The notes: a model not told the origin generated them from the sequence alone. A stretch of 64,000 bases of DNA from Blastococcus aurantiacus (GCF_900102425.1 NZ_FNBT01000007.1:184988-248987); one strand, 5' to 3'. Counted from the stretch's first letter, positions 26,161-34,382 are shown. Translations and numbers: made by a program.

Positions 26161-26206
26161 CTGCTTTTCCGCGGAGAAGCAGCCCGCTTTTCCGCGGAAA
26201 AGCAGA
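26161..26206. repeat. Palindromic repeat cluster 1 (two units)
   Basis: Two copies of a palindrome built on CTTTTCCGCGGAAAAG. The second (26186-26203) is a perfect 18-bp palindrome, GCTTTTCCGCGGAAAAGC; the first (about 26161-26182) has one changed base. They lie between the convergent nirD and DUF2000 genes, so they can act as bidirectional terminators. The same unit occurs three times at 27525-27590. Confidence 0.8.
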
Positions 26207-26217
26207 TGGGGGCGGGG

Positions 26218-26676
26218 TCAGGGGTGCATGCGGGCGCCCTTGACCACCTTGTCGACGGCGTTCTTCGGTCCGTGCACCGCGATGCCGACCAGGTCGAGGT
26301 CGGCGCCGGCGACCGCGCGGACCGCGGCCCGGTTCTCGGCGTCGCCCCCGGTGGCGAACAGGTCGGCGGTGAAGACGGCGATGGGCAGGTTCCGGCCCAG
26401 GACCCGGTCACGACTGCTGCGGAGGACGTCGGCGGATCCGGTCATCACGAGCACGGGCTGCCGGATCATGGGGAGGTACCGCGTGCCGTCTGCGTCCTCG
26501 TACGGGCGGCCGATGAGCTCGGGGATCGCCGCGGCCACCGCACTCGACAGGAAGGCGGTGACGTTGAGCTCCTGCCAGGGCAGCAATCCCTCGCGCAGGA
26601 GCACGACGATCTTCGTGGGCCACGGAGGGCCGGGCTCGGTGGTCTCGGGTTCGGCGATGATCTGCGCGGTCGTCAC
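26218..26676 (-). CDS. DUF2000 family protein
   Basis: A 152-residue protein of the DUF2000 family, whose role is unknown. The signature KIVVLLREGLLPWQELNVTAFL is at about 22-43, followed by IPELIGRPYEDADGTRYLPM and a C-terminal VGIAVHGPKNAVDKVVKG. The fold resembles small alpha/beta PTH2-like proteins. It is divergent from an AraC-type regulator, with start codons about 50 bp apart, and regulators next to DUF2000 genes usually control them. It is convergent with nirD across the palindromic repeats. Confidence 0.82.
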   Translation of the reverse strand: MTTAQIIAEPETTEPGPPWPTKIVVLLREGLLPWQELNVTAFLSSAVAAAIPELIGRPYEDADGTRYLPMIRQPVLVMTGSADVLRSSRDRVLGRNLPIAVFTADLFATGGDAENRAAVRAVAGADLDLVGIAVHGPKNAVDKVVKGARMHP

Positions 26677-26714
26677 GGCGGTCAGCGTGCGGCCGTCGGC
26701 GCCCCCGGGTCTTG

Positions 26715-26720
26715 TACGTT
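26715..26720 (+). promoter_or_regulatory. -10 box of the AraC-type gene
   Basis: TACGTT sits six nucleotides before the GTG start at 26727, the spacing of a leaderless actinobacterial promoter. No clear -35 box is seen. Confidence 0.4.
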
Positions 26721-26726
26721 CCTGAC

Positions 26727-27521
26727 GTGACCGGCCCGGCCGAGGTGGTGGCCTGGCGCCCCCAGGTGCCGGGGCTGACCGAGGTGCTGCACGCCCGGTT
26801 CACCGACCACGCCTACCCCGCGCACACCCACGACGCCTGGACGCTCCTGCTCGTCGACGACGGCGCCGTCCGGTACGACCTGGACCGCCACGCGCACGGC
26901 GCCTCCCCGTCCGCGGTGACGCTGTCGCCGCCGGGAGTGCCGCACGACGGCCGGTCGCAGTTCCCCGGTGGGTTCCGCAAGCGGGTGCTGTACCTGGAGC
27001 CGGACCTGCTCGGCGCGGATCGGGTCGGTTCGGCGGTGGACCACCCCGCGCTCGTCGACGACGTGCTGCGCGACCGCGTCTCCCGACTGCACGCCGCCCT
27101 CCGTCCGCACCCCGAGGTGCTGGAGGCGGAGAGCCGGCTGGCCTTCGTGGTGGAGCGGCTGGGCCAGCACCTGGACCGGGTGGTCGTGCCGGTGGCCGCC
27201 GTGCGCGACCACCGGATCGCCGACGGGCTGCGGGAGCTGCTGGACGCCGGCGTCGTCGAGGGCGTCGACCTGGCCGGCGCCGCCGCGCGGTTCGGGGTCA
27301 GCCCGACGCACCTGGTGCGGGCCTTCACGCGACGGCACGGGCTGCCGCCGCACCGGTACCTGACCGGCCGGCGGATCGACCGTGCCCGCCGGCTGCTGCT
27401 GGACGGACTGCCCGCGGCGGAGGTGGCGACGGCGGCCGGCTTCTACGACCAGGCGCACCTGACCCGGCACTTCCGCCGGATGCTCGCGACGACGCCCGCC
27501 GCCTACGCCCGCTCCACCTGA
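26727..27521 (+). CDS. AraC family transcriptional regulator
   Basis: Regulator of 264 residues. The N-terminal half (about 15-115) is a cupin-like AraC sensor domain, with HTHDAWTLLLVDDGAVRYDLD and SPPGVPHDG. The C-terminal half has two helix-turn-helix motifs, VDLAGAAARFGVSPTHLVRAFTRRHG and AEVATAAGFYDQAHLTRHFRR, ending in a typical TPAAYA. Start at GTG 26727 rather than TTG 26712 because of the TACGTT box. It probably controls the divergent DUF2000 gene. A cluster of palindromic repeats follows its stop. Confidence 0.88.
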   Translation: MTGPAEVVAWRPQVPGLTEVLHARFTDHAYPAHTHDAWTLLLVDDGAVRYDLDRHAHGASPSAVTLSPPGVPHDGRSQFPGGFRKRVLYLEPDLLGADRVGSAVDHPALVDDVLRDRVSRLHAALRPHPEVLEAESRLAFVVERLGQHLDRVVVPVAAVRDHRIADGLRELLDAGVVEGVDLAGAAARFGVSPTHLVRAFTRRHGLPPHRYLTGRRIDRARRLLLDGLPAAEVATAAGFYDQAHLTRHFRRMLATTPAAYARST

Positions 27522-27590
27522 CCCGCTTCTCCGCGGAGAAGCAGCCTGCCTTTCCGCGGTAAAGCAGGCCGCTTCTCCGCGGAAAAGCAG
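27522..27590. repeat. Palindromic repeat cluster 2 (three units)
   Basis: Three units of the same family as at 26161-26206: 27525-27542 is the perfect palindrome GCTTCTCCGCGGAGAAGC, about 27546-27567 has two mismatches between its arms, and 27571-27588 has one or two. They fill the whole gap between the convergent AraC and XRE genes. The core TCCGCGGA or TTCCGCGG is constant, and paired changes in the arms of the first unit keep the palindrome. Confidence 0.8.
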
Positions 27591-27593
27591 GGG

Positions 27594-28172
27594 TCAGCGG
27601 TCGGCGGGGCGGGCGCGGACGTGCATCCGCTCGCCCTGCGGGCCGAACAGCACCAGCCCCTCGGCGGGCTCCGCGAAGGGGTTGGAGAAGGCGTGCGGCA
27701 CCCGGGTGTCGAACTCCACCACCTCGCCGGGGCCGAGCACGAAGTCACGCGCGCCGAGCAGCAGCCGGATCCGGCCGGACAGCACGTAGAGCCACTCGTA
27801 GCCCTCGTGCGTCTTCTGCTCGGTGTCGTCCACCCGCCAGCGGGGCGGGAACTCCATCTTGTAGGCCTGCGGCCCTCCGGCCTGACGGGACAGCGGAATC
27901 AGGGTCGTGCCGTCGTTCTTGATGGGACGCCCCTGCACGCGCGGGTCGGCGGGCGCCGGGGTGTCGACGAGGTCGTCGAGTGCGACGCCGTAGACCCGGG
28001 CCAGCGGGAGCAGCAGCTCCAGGGTCGGACGGCGCCCACCGGACTCCAGCCGGGACAGGGTGCTCACCGAGATGCCGGTGGCCGTCGCGATCTCGCCCAG
28101 GGTCGACCCGTGCTCGGTGCGCAGGGCCCGGAGCCGTGGGCCCACGTTCTGCAGGACGCCGTCGTCGGTCAT
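27594..28172 (-). CDS. XRE-cupin transcriptional regulator
   Basis: Regulator of 192 residues with an N-terminal XRE helix-turn-helix (about 10-65: LRALRTEHGSTLGEIATATG, then VSTLSRLESGGRRPTLELL) and a C-terminal cupin (about 105-185: GYEWLYVLSGRIRLLLGARDFVLGPGEVVEFD, RVPHAFSNP). The cupin binds a small ligand. The start is ATG 28172; the long open frame upstream is shadow. It is divergent from the flavoenzyme/methyltransferase pair and there is a twin operator just before its start, so it most likely represses that pair and itself. Confidence 0.88.
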   Translation of the reverse strand: MTDDGVLQNVGPRLRALRTEHGSTLGEIATATGISVSTLSRLESGGRRPTLELLLPLARVYGVALDDLVDTPAPADPRVQGRPIKNDGTTLIPLSRQAGGPQAYKMEFPPRWRVDDTEQKTHEGYEWLYVLSGRIRLLLGARDFVLGPGEVVEFDTRVPHAFSNPFAEPAEGLVLFGPQGERMHVRARPADR

Positions 28173-28181
28173 GACGCCACT

Positions 28182-28214
28182 TTGCCAGACTGGCAACCTT
28201 CCTTGCCATACCAG
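28182..28214. promoter_or_regulatory. Twin operator between XRE and flavoenzyme genes
   Basis: TTGCCA-GAC-TGGCAA (28182-28196) is a 15-bp palindrome. TTGCCA-TAC-CAG (28203-28214) repeats its left half exactly 21 bp away, two helix turns. It is in the 66-bp divergent gap and close to the XRE start, fitting autoregulation by the XRE-cupin protein. Confidence 0.6.
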
Positions 28215-28238
28215 CTCACCCGGAAGACAGTGGGCGGC

Positions 28239-29186
28239 ATGGACGAGCGATACGACGTGGTGGTCATCGGAGGCGGTGCGGCAGGCCTGAGCGGAGCGCT
28301 CACCCTGTCCCGCGCCCGGCGCAGCGTGCTGGTGGTGGATGCAGGCGTTCCCCGCAACGCACCGGCCGGGCACGTGCACAACTACCTCGGCCGGGAGGGC
28401 ACGCCGCCGGCCGAGCTGTACGCGATCGGCCGAGGTGAGGTGGAGGCCTACGGCGGCACGATCCGGAGCGGCCGGGTCGTCTCGGTGCGCCGGGAGGACG
28501 ACGGCTTCCTCCTGGCCCTGGACGGCGGAGAGAACGTGCGGGCGCGGCGGGTGCTGCTGGCGGCAGGCCTCACCGACGACCTCCCCGAGCTGCCGGGCGT
28601 GGCCGAGCGCTGGGGGAGCACGGTGCTGCACTGCCCGTACTGCCACGGCTGGGAGGCCCGCGACAGCGCCGTCGGCATCGTGAGCACCGGGCCGCTGGGC
28701 GCCTACGCCGCACTGCTGTGGCGGCAGTGGACCGACGACGTCGTCCTCTTCGTGCACACCGGCGCCGAGCCGGGCGAGGAGGACCTGGCGAAGCTGACCG
28801 CTCGCGGCGTGCGGATCGTGCGCGGCGAGGTGGCCGGGCTGGAGGGCGGCGCGGACGTCCGGCTGGCCGACGGCGAGCTGATGACCCGGGACGCGGTGGT
28901 CGTGACGCCGCGCTTCGTCGCCAATGCCGAGCTGCTCGCCGACCTCGGAACCGTGCCCGTACCCATGGAGCTGCACGGCACGGTCATGGGCACCTACCTG
29001 CCCGCCGACCCGACCGGGCGCACCGACGTCCCCGGCGTCTGGGTGGCCGGCAACGCCGGTGACCTCAGTGCGCAGGTGATCGTGGCGGCCGCTCAGGGGC
29101 TCAAGGCCGGCGCGATGATCAACGCGGACCTGATCGAGGAGGACACCGCTCGTGCGGTGGCCGGGCGGCGGAGCGTGGCGGCATGA
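28239..29186 (+). CDS. FAD-dependent oxidoreductase, thioredoxin-reductase-like with CPYC
   Basis: Flavoprotein of 315 residues. The FAD-binding VVVIGGGAAGLSGALTLSRA is at about 6-25, and a redox pair CPYC lies near residue 131 (HCPYCHGWEARD), as in low-molecular-weight thioredoxin-reductase-like dithiol oxidases. A second FAD motif, VWVAGNAGDLSAQVIVAAAQG, is near the C-terminus. The NAD(P)H-binding GxGxxG motif is only partly recognisable (IVSTGPLGAYAA), so it might use oxygen or another acceptor. It overlaps the methyltransferase gene by 4 bp and is divergent from the XRE regulator. The substrate is unknown. Confidence 0.85.
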   Translation: MDERYDVVVIGGGAAGLSGALTLSRARRSVLVVDAGVPRNAPAGHVHNYLGREGTPPAELYAIGRGEVEAYGGTIRSGRVVSVRREDDGFLLALDGGENVRARRVLLAAGLTDDLPELPGVAERWGSTVLHCPYCHGWEARDSAVGIVSTGPLGAYAALLWRQWTDDVVLFVHTGAEPGEEDLAKLTARGVRIVRGEVAGLEGGADVRLADGELMTRDAVVVTPRFVANAELLADLGTVPVPMELHGTVMGTYLPADPTGRTDVPGVWVAGNAGDLSAQVIVAAAQGLKAGAMINADLIEEDTARAVAGRRSVAA

Positions 29187-29848
29187 CCGGGCACGAGCAC
29201 GGGCACCGGCACGGATCGCCGCGGCAGCCCGCGATCACCCGGGACTCCTACGACGAGCTCTACCGGTCCGCACCGGCGGTGTGGACCGGGAGGCCCAACG
29301 GCCAGCTGGTGCGCGAGGCCTCCCACCTGCTGCCGGGCAGGGCGTTGGACGCCGGAGCAGGCGAAGGGGGCGACGCGCTCTGGCTCGCCTCGCGGGGCTG
29401 GCGGGTCACCGCCGTCGACTTCTCCCCGGTCGCCCTGGGGCGTGGTGCGGCCAAGGCGGCCGAGCTGCTCCTGACCGAGCGCATCGAGTGGCGGCACGAG
29501 GACCTGGAGACCTGGGCCCCACCCGAGGCCGCCTTCGACCTGGTCACGGCCCACTACCTGCACTCGGCGTGGACCGATCGCGACGCGATGTTCCGGCGGC
29601 TGGCCGCCGCGGTGGCGCCCGGCGGGACGCTGCTCGTGGTGGGGCACCGGCACGGCGAGGAGTGGGGCCACGGGCACGCGCACGCCCACGAGGCGGGCGC
29701 GCTCTACGCGGCCGACGACGTCGCGGCGGTGCTCGACCCGGCGCAGTGGACCGACGTGGTGACGGAGACGCGGGACCGCGACCCGGGCGCCGCGCACCGG
29801 ACGGGCAACCCGGTACCGGACACCGTCCTGGTCGCCCGGCGGCGGTAG
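29183..29848 (+). CDS. Class I SAM-dependent methyltransferase, His-rich
   Basis: Methyltransferase of 221 residues with the SAM motif I ALDAGAGEGGDALWLASRGW at about 53-72 and acidic motif II VDFS. Two histidine clusters are unusual: GHEHGHRHG at residues 3-11 and HRHGEEWGHGHAHAHE at about 153-168, which may bind a metal. The ATG overlaps the stop of the CPYC flavoenzyme (ATGA), so the two are made together. S- or metalloid methylation of a product of the dithiol enzyme is a possible idea from the pairing; no direct evidence is visible. Confidence 0.85.
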   Translation: MTGHEHGHRHGSPRQPAITRDSYDELYRSAPAVWTGRPNGQLVREASHLLPGRALDAGAGEGGDALWLASRGWRVTAVDFSPVALGRGAAKAAELLLTERIEWRHEDLETWAPPEAAFDLVTAHYLHSAWTDRDAMFRRLAAAVAPGGTLLVVGHRHGEEWGHGHAHAHEAGALYAADDVAAVLDPAQWTDVVTETRDRDPGAAHRTGNPVPDTVLVARRR

Positions 29849-29859
29849 GGCTCGGTCCG

Positions 29860-30219
29860 TCAGGGGACGACGACGGTCGCCTCGGCCGGGCCACCGCACT
29901 CCTCGGTGCCGCCCACGCGACGCCAGTCGAGGTCGGCCTCGCGCTCGGCCAGCACCTCGCCCTGTGCGTCGAGGACCGTCACCTCCACGGTGCCGGGCGA
30001 CGACATGTCCAGCCAGACGTCCGCGGACCCGTCCGACACGGGAACGGCGGGCCGGTCCGCGACCCGCACCGACGCGTCCTCGAGGCCCGTCCACTCCGGC
30101 CCGAGCTGGACGACGACGGTGTTCGACCAGCCGACCGGCGGGCACACCCGCTCCGGCCCGCAGCCGGTGAGGACGGCCAGGACGAGCGCCGCCCCGACGG
30201 TGACGCACGGCCCGCGCAT
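29860..30219 (-). CDS. Small hypothetical lipoprotein (119 aa)
   Basis: No family was recognised. A signal peptide ends in LAVLTGC, a lipobox, so the product should be membrane-anchored outside the cell. The mature part is about 100 residues, beta-rich (SVRVADRPAVPVSDG, VEVTVLDAQGEVLAER) and contains two cysteine sites (CPP near the start, EECGG near the end). It starts two bases after the stop of the upstream hypothetical gene, so they form an operon. It is convergent with the methyltransferase gene. Confidence 0.68.
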   Translation of the reverse strand: MRGPCVTVGAALVLAVLTGCGPERVCPPVGWSNTVVVQLGPEWTGLEDASVRVADRPAVPVSDGSADVWLDMSSPGTVEVTVLDAQGEVLAEREADLDWRRVGGTEECGGPAEATVVVP

Positions 30220-30221
30220 GA

Positions 30222-31016
30222 TCAGGACCGGGGGAGGCCCAGGGCGGCGAGGGCCTCGGTGACGGCGTCCTCGTGCAGCAGGTCCAGCGCCAGGAGCCGG
30301 TGCAGCAGCACGCCGCGCCGGGTCAGCCGCAGGTCGGCCGCGCGCAGCCGGGGCAGGATCGCCCCGGGACGGGCGGCGGTGAGCGGCGGGTCGAGCAGGC
30401 CGGCGCGCTGCAGGTCGGCGACGTCCTCGCGGGCACCCCACTCGGACCACGGACGCGGCTCGTCGGGCAGCGGCGCCATGGACAGCGGCACCCGCTCGCG
30501 GCGGCCGGCGCCGGCCAGGAGGGCGAGCTGGCGCCAGCTCAGCTCCTCGCTGGACCGGAGCGCGCGGTCGGCCAGGCCGGCGTCCAGGTCCGAGGAACAG
30601 GAGGCCTCGGCGAGTAGGTAGCCGAGGTGACGCACCCGTCGCTCGTCGGTCGACCGGCGGGCCGCGGCGACCACCGCCTCGGCGAGGTCCTCGGCCGCCG
30701 GCCGCCCGCCCGGGCGGGCGTCGAACCAGCCGTCGGAGCGGGCCGGCCGGCCCGCGCGGTGCTGGGTGGCGGCGTACTCCACGGCGAAGGCCAGCGCCGC
30801 ACCCGCGCGCACCTGCTCGCGGGGGACCTGCAGGGCGGCCGCCTCGGTGGCGACGGTGCGCAGGCTCGCGGCGAAGGAGGCGCTGATCGTCACCTTCGCG
30901 GCCGACGGCTCGAAGACGACGGTGGCCGCCGCCCGGCTCATGGATCCGGCGACCGGGGCGCCCAGCTCGATCAGCGTGCGGCCGGGCAGCTCGGCGGTCT
31001 CCTCGGGGGCGGTCAC
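30222..31016 (-). CDS. Hypothetical protein (264 aa)
   Basis: No family was recognised. The product is soluble and helical. An N-terminal part (SMSRAAATVVFEPSAAKVTISASF) is followed by Ala/Arg-rich helices, and the C-terminus has LRAADLRLTRRGVLLHRLLALDLLHEDAVTEAL. The start is uncertain: GTG at 31016 was chosen because the coding signal begins there, but no strong ribosome-binding site is visible. It is the first gene of a leftward pair with the small lipoprotein and is divergent from narK, without any evident link to nitrate. Confidence 0.6.
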   Translation of the reverse strand: MTAPEETAELPGRTLIELGAPVAGSMSRAAATVVFEPSAAKVTISASFAASLRTVATEAAALQVPREQVRAGAALAFAVEYAATQHRAGRPARSDGWFDARPGGRPAAEDLAEAVVAAARRSTDERRVRHLGYLLAEASCSSDLDAGLADRALRSSEELSWRQLALLAGAGRRERVPLSMAPLPDEPRPWSEWGAREDVADLQRAGLLDPPLTAARPGAILPRLRAADLRLTRRGVLLHRLLALDLLHEDAVTEALAALGLPRS

Positions 31017-31161
31017 CAGGTGATCATCTACGGCCGGAGGGCGGTCGTGCACGCCGGTGGCCGCGACCTCACCACAGCGGGGCACCGCCGGTGAGCGAAA
31101 CGGAACACGAGAACAGCAGCGGGGCGACGCCGGGGAAACCGGCAGCGACCACCGTTCCGGC

Positions 31162-32541
31162 ATGGCCGCTCCCACCCAGTCCCGCGCGACGCCCCCGCAG
31201 TCCGACGTCCCCGCGCGCTCCGGGAGGTGGATCGACGACTGGCGCCCGGAGGACCCGGAGTTCTGGGAGTCGACCGGCAAGGACGTCGCCCGTCGCAACC
31301 TCTTCTTCTCCGTCTTCAGCGAGCACATCGGCTTCTCCATCTGGAGCCTCTGGTCGGTGCTCGTGCTGTTCCTCCCGGAGCCGGTGTTCGGCATCGATCC
31401 GGCCGGCAAGTTCCTGCTCACCACCCTGCCCACGGCGCTGGGCGCGTTCGTGCGGCTGCCCTACACCTTCGCCGTCGCCCGGTTCGGCGGGCGCAACTGG
31501 ACGATCGTGAGCGCGGCCCTGCTGCTGGTGCCGACCATCGCCACGGCGATCGTGCTGGAGCCGGGGGTCTCCTTCGGCACGCTGCTGCTGGTCTCCTGCC
31601 TGGCCGGCGTCGGCGGGGGCAACTTCGCCAGCTCCATGGCCAACATCAACGCCTTCTACCCCGATCGGCTCAAGGGCTGGGCGCTGGGCCTCAACGCCGG
31701 CGGCGGCAACCTCGGCGTCCCCGTCGTCCAGCTCATCGGCCTGCTCGTGCTGGCCACGGCCGGCGCCGACCACCCGCGGATCGTGCTGCTCGTCTACGTC
31801 CCGCTGATCGTCGCCGCGGCCGTGGGCGCGGCCCTGGTCATGGACAACCTGACGACGGCGCGCAACCAGCCCCGGGCCATGCGCGAGGCGACCCGCGAGC
31901 CGCACACCTGGATCATGTCCTTCCTCTACATCGGCACCTTCGGCTCGTTCATCGGGTTCGGGTTCGCCTTCGGGCAGGTGCTGCAGAACCAGTTCACCGA
32001 GTCCTTCGCCACCCCGCTGGCCGCGGCCTCGCTCACCTGGCTGGGCCCGCTGCTCGGCTCGCTCATCCGGCCGGTCGGCGGCGCGCTGGCCGACCGCTAC
32101 GGCGGGGCCCGCATCACGTGCGCGAACTTCGTGGCGATGGCGCTGGGGGCCGGCGTCGTCTGGACGGCGAGCCAGGCGGAGTCGCTGCCGCTGTTCGTCG
32201 TCGGCTTCGTGCTGCTCTTCGTGCTCAGCGGCCTGGGCAACGGCTCGACCTACAAGATGATCCCGGCGATCTTCCGGTCGCAGGCGCTGCAGCGCGTGGC
32301 CGACGGCGGCGATCCCGAGGCGGCCGACCGGCACGCGCTCCGCATGTCCGGCGCGCTGATCGGCATCGCCGGCGCCGTCGGGGCGTTCGGCGGTGTCCTG
32401 GTCAACCTGGCGTTCCGGCAGTCGTTCATGACCACGGGCACCGGCGACTCCGCCTACCTCGCGTTCATCGCGTTCTACGTCGTCTGCGTCGTCGTCACCT
32501 GGGTCGTCTACCTGCGCCCGCAGGCGGCGCACCGGGTGTGA
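31162..32541 (+). CDS. narK: NarK-type nitrate/nitrite MFS transporter
   Basis: Twelve-helix major facilitator transporter that imports nitrate (or exchanges nitrate and nitrite) across the membrane. In 459 residues it shows the NarK family signatures FASSMANINAFYPDRLKGWALGLNAGGGNLG (in two pieces, near 155-185) and GGALADRYGGARIT. The N-terminal SGRWIDDWRPEDPEFWESTGKDVARRNL is usual for actinobacterial NarK/NasA transporters. The ATG at 31162 fits the family start, although earlier in-frame GTG codons exist and the ribosome-binding site is weak. Together with nasA, nirBD and nnaR it completes nitrate assimilation. Confidence 0.9.
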   Translation: MAAPTQSRATPPQSDVPARSGRWIDDWRPEDPEFWESTGKDVARRNLFFSVFSEHIGFSIWSLWSVLVLFLPEPVFGIDPAGKFLLTTLPTALGAFVRLPYTFAVARFGGRNWTIVSAALLLVPTIATAIVLEPGVSFGTLLLVSCLAGVGGGNFASSMANINAFYPDRLKGWALGLNAGGGNLGVPVVQLIGLLVLATAGADHPRIVLLVYVPLIVAAAVGAALVMDNLTTARNQPRAMREATREPHTWIMSFLYIGTFGSFIGFGFAFGQVLQNQFTESFATPLAAASLTWLGPLLGSLIRPVGGALADRYGGARITCANFVAMALGAGVVWTASQAESLPLFVVGFVLLFVLSGLGNGSTYKMIPAIFRSQALQRVADGGDPEAADRHALRMSGALIGIAGAVGAFGGVLVNLAFRQSFMTTGTGDSAYLAFIAFYVVCVVVTWVVYLRPQAAHRV

Positions 32542-32577
32542 TCCCGGATTGTCGGTGGCCGGTGCCACGATGCGGGC

Positions 32578-33153
32578 ATGGCGATCGAGGTCCGGCCGGC
32601 GGACGTGTTCGAGGACGTCGCGACGATGGTCGGGCCCAGGCGGCCCGACGCCCAGGCGTGCTGGTGCCTGAGCTACCGGCTCATGTCCTCCAGGGAGAAC
32701 CAGGCGCTGGTCGGGCCGGCGCGGGGCGAGCGGGTGCGGGAGCTCGTGCGGGAGGAACCCCGGCCCGGGGTGCTGGCCTACGACGGTGACGAGGTGGTCG
32801 GCTGGGCGGCGGTCCACCCGCGAGCGGACACGAGCTTCGCGAAGAACCGCCGGATCCCGCACGTCGACGACCTGGACGTGTGGGCGCTGTGGTGCGTACG
32901 GGTGCGCCCTGGCCACCGGGGACAGAGCATCGCCCACTGGCTGGTCGCCGGCGCCGTCGAGTTCGCCCGGGACCACGGCGCCCCGGCCGTGGAGGCGTAC
33001 CCGGTGGACAACGACGGCGCGAAGGTCGACCTGACGATGGCCTACGTCGGCACCCGGAGCCTGTTCGAGCGGGCCGGCTTCACCTGGGCGGCCGACACGC
33101 AGTCCGTGCTCAACGGTTTCCCGCGCGTGCTCATGCGGCTGGACCTGCGGTAG
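32578..33153 (+). CDS. GNAT family acetyltransferase
   Basis: Acetyltransferase of 191 residues with the acetyl-CoA loop VRVRPGHRGQSIAHWLVAGAVEFARDHGA (about 104-132, in family form R-x-x-G-x-x) and an N-terminal CWCLSYRL segment seen in a distinct actinobacterial GNAT subgroup. The C-terminal LFERAGFTWAAD is the usual strand after the fold. CACGAT lies six bases before the ATG, so it may be leaderless, and it is separated from narK by 36 bp. The acceptor substrate is unknown. Confidence 0.85.
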   Translation: MAIEVRPADVFEDVATMVGPRRPDAQACWCLSYRLMSSRENQALVGPARGERVRELVREEPRPGVLAYDGDEVVGWAAVHPRADTSFAKNRRIPHVDDLDVWALWCVRVRPGHRGQSIAHWLVAGAVEFARDHGAPAVEAYPVDNDGAKVDLTMAYVGTRSLFERAGFTWAADTQSVLNGFPRVLMRLDLR

Positions 33154-33162
33154 CCGGCCCGG

Positions 33163-34287
33163 TCAGGCGGCGAGCCGGTACCCGCGCTTGACCACGGTGC
33201 CGACGAGGGGCGCCCCGAGCGCCGCCCGCAGCCGGGCCACCGCCATCTCCACCGCGTGCTCGTCCCCGCCGCCGGGCAGGCAATCGACCAGCTCGGCCCG
33301 GGAGACGACCGTGCCCGGACGCCGGGCCAGGGCGCGCAGCACGCCCATCGGACCGGGCGCCAGCTCCACCAGCCGGCCGTCGACGACGGCGGCGTGACCG
33401 CGAACCTGGAGCGTGTGCGCGCCCAGCTCCAGCACCGGATCGCGCTCGGGCAGCCGGGCCACCACCTCGCGGGCCAGCGCACCCAGCCGCGCCCGCTCCG
33501 GCTGCCGGGTCGGGATGCCCGCGGCCTCCAGCGGCCCCGCCGTGACCGCCCCGACGGCGACCGCGAGCACCCGGTCGCGCAGCGCGGCCACGAGTTCCTC
33601 CCTCCGGCCCATGTCCTCGGCGACGGCGAGCAGGCTGGCCGCGGCCGGGGCGCTGGTGAAGGTCACGGCGTCCACCGCGCCCGCGGCGACGGCGGCGACC
33701 AGCCGGCGCACCGGGCCGACGTCCTCGGGCAGCACCCACCGGTAGACCGGCACGGTGAGCACCTCGGCGCCGCTCTCGCGCAGCCCGGCGACGAGGTCGG
33801 GCAGCGGGTCGCCGTGCAGCTGGACGGCGATCCGGCGCCCCTGGAGCGGCCCCTCGGCACCGGACAGCAGGTGGGAGAGCACCTCGGCCGAGGATTCGGA
33901 CTCCGGCGACCACGCGTCGACCAGCCCGCCACCGCGGATGGCGCCGCGCGCCTTGGGTCCGCGGGCCAGCACGCGCGCGCCGCGCAGGTGCTCGACAAGC
34001 GGCAGGTCCCACGCGTCGGCGGCCTCCAGCCAGCCGCGGAAGCCGACTCCGGTGGTCGCGACCACGAGGTCGACCGGGAACTCCAGCACCCGCCGCGTCG
34101 CGGCGACGAGCTCCGCGTCGTCGGAGAGCGGGACGATGCGGATGGCGGGTGCGTGGACGACCCGGGCGCCGCGCCGGTCCAGCAGCGCGCCGAGCTCCTC
34201 CTTGCGGCGGGCGGCGGTCACGGCCACGGTGTAGCCGGCCAGCGGGAGCTCGCCCGGCGCTGCCGGATCCTGGTCGAGCTCGGTCAC
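33163..34287 (-). CDS. nnaR: NnaR-type regulator: uroporphyrinogen-III synthase domain fused to winged helix
   Basis: Protein of 374 residues. Residues 15-260 are a HemD-like domain (YTVAVTAARRKEELGALLDRRGA, TGVGFRGWL), and the C-terminal 100 residues are an OmpR-type winged helix (LELAPGPMGVLRALARRPGTVVSRAEL, then VEMAVARLRAALG and VKRGYRLAA). This architecture is the NnaR regulator of Streptomyces, which works with GlnR on nitrite reductase and nitrate genes. It has a strong ribosome-binding site (GGAGGGAAC) before the GTG start. It lies next to narK but 7 kb from nirBD. A HemD catalytic role is unlikely. Confidence 0.85.
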   Translation of the reverse strand: MTELDQDPAAPGELPLAGYTVAVTAARRKEELGALLDRRGARVVHAPAIRIVPLSDDAELVAATRRVLEFPVDLVVATTGVGFRGWLEAADAWDLPLVEHLRGARVLARGPKARGAIRGGGLVDAWSPESESSAEVLSHLLSGAEGPLQGRRIAVQLHGDPLPDLVAGLRESGAEVLTVPVYRWVLPEDVGPVRRLVAAVAAGAVDAVTFTSAPAAASLLAVAEDMGRREELVAALRDRVLAVAVGAVTAGPLEAAGIPTRQPERARLGALAREVVARLPERDPVLELGAHTLQVRGHAAVVDGRLVELAPGPMGVLRALARRPGTVVSRAELVDCLPGGGDEHAVEMAVARLRAALGAPLVGTVVKRGYRLAA

Positions 34288-34382
34288 GTTCCCTCCTCAG
34301 GGCCGGTGCGGGCCCATGGTGGGGCCCCGGCGTTACGAGGATGTGTCCGCCACCGACCCCGGGCAGCCCGGAGTGAGGCGTC

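Noticed and set aside
20582..31052. GTGCAC copies before nasA (20582, 20605) and narK (31047) as a shared operator
   Set aside because: A 6-bp palindrome is expected often by chance here and the flanks do not match.
31092..31115. GAAAC-like half sites before narK, considered as a GlnR box
   Set aside because: The spacing does not fit the GTNAC-n6-GAAAC pattern closely enough to claim a site.
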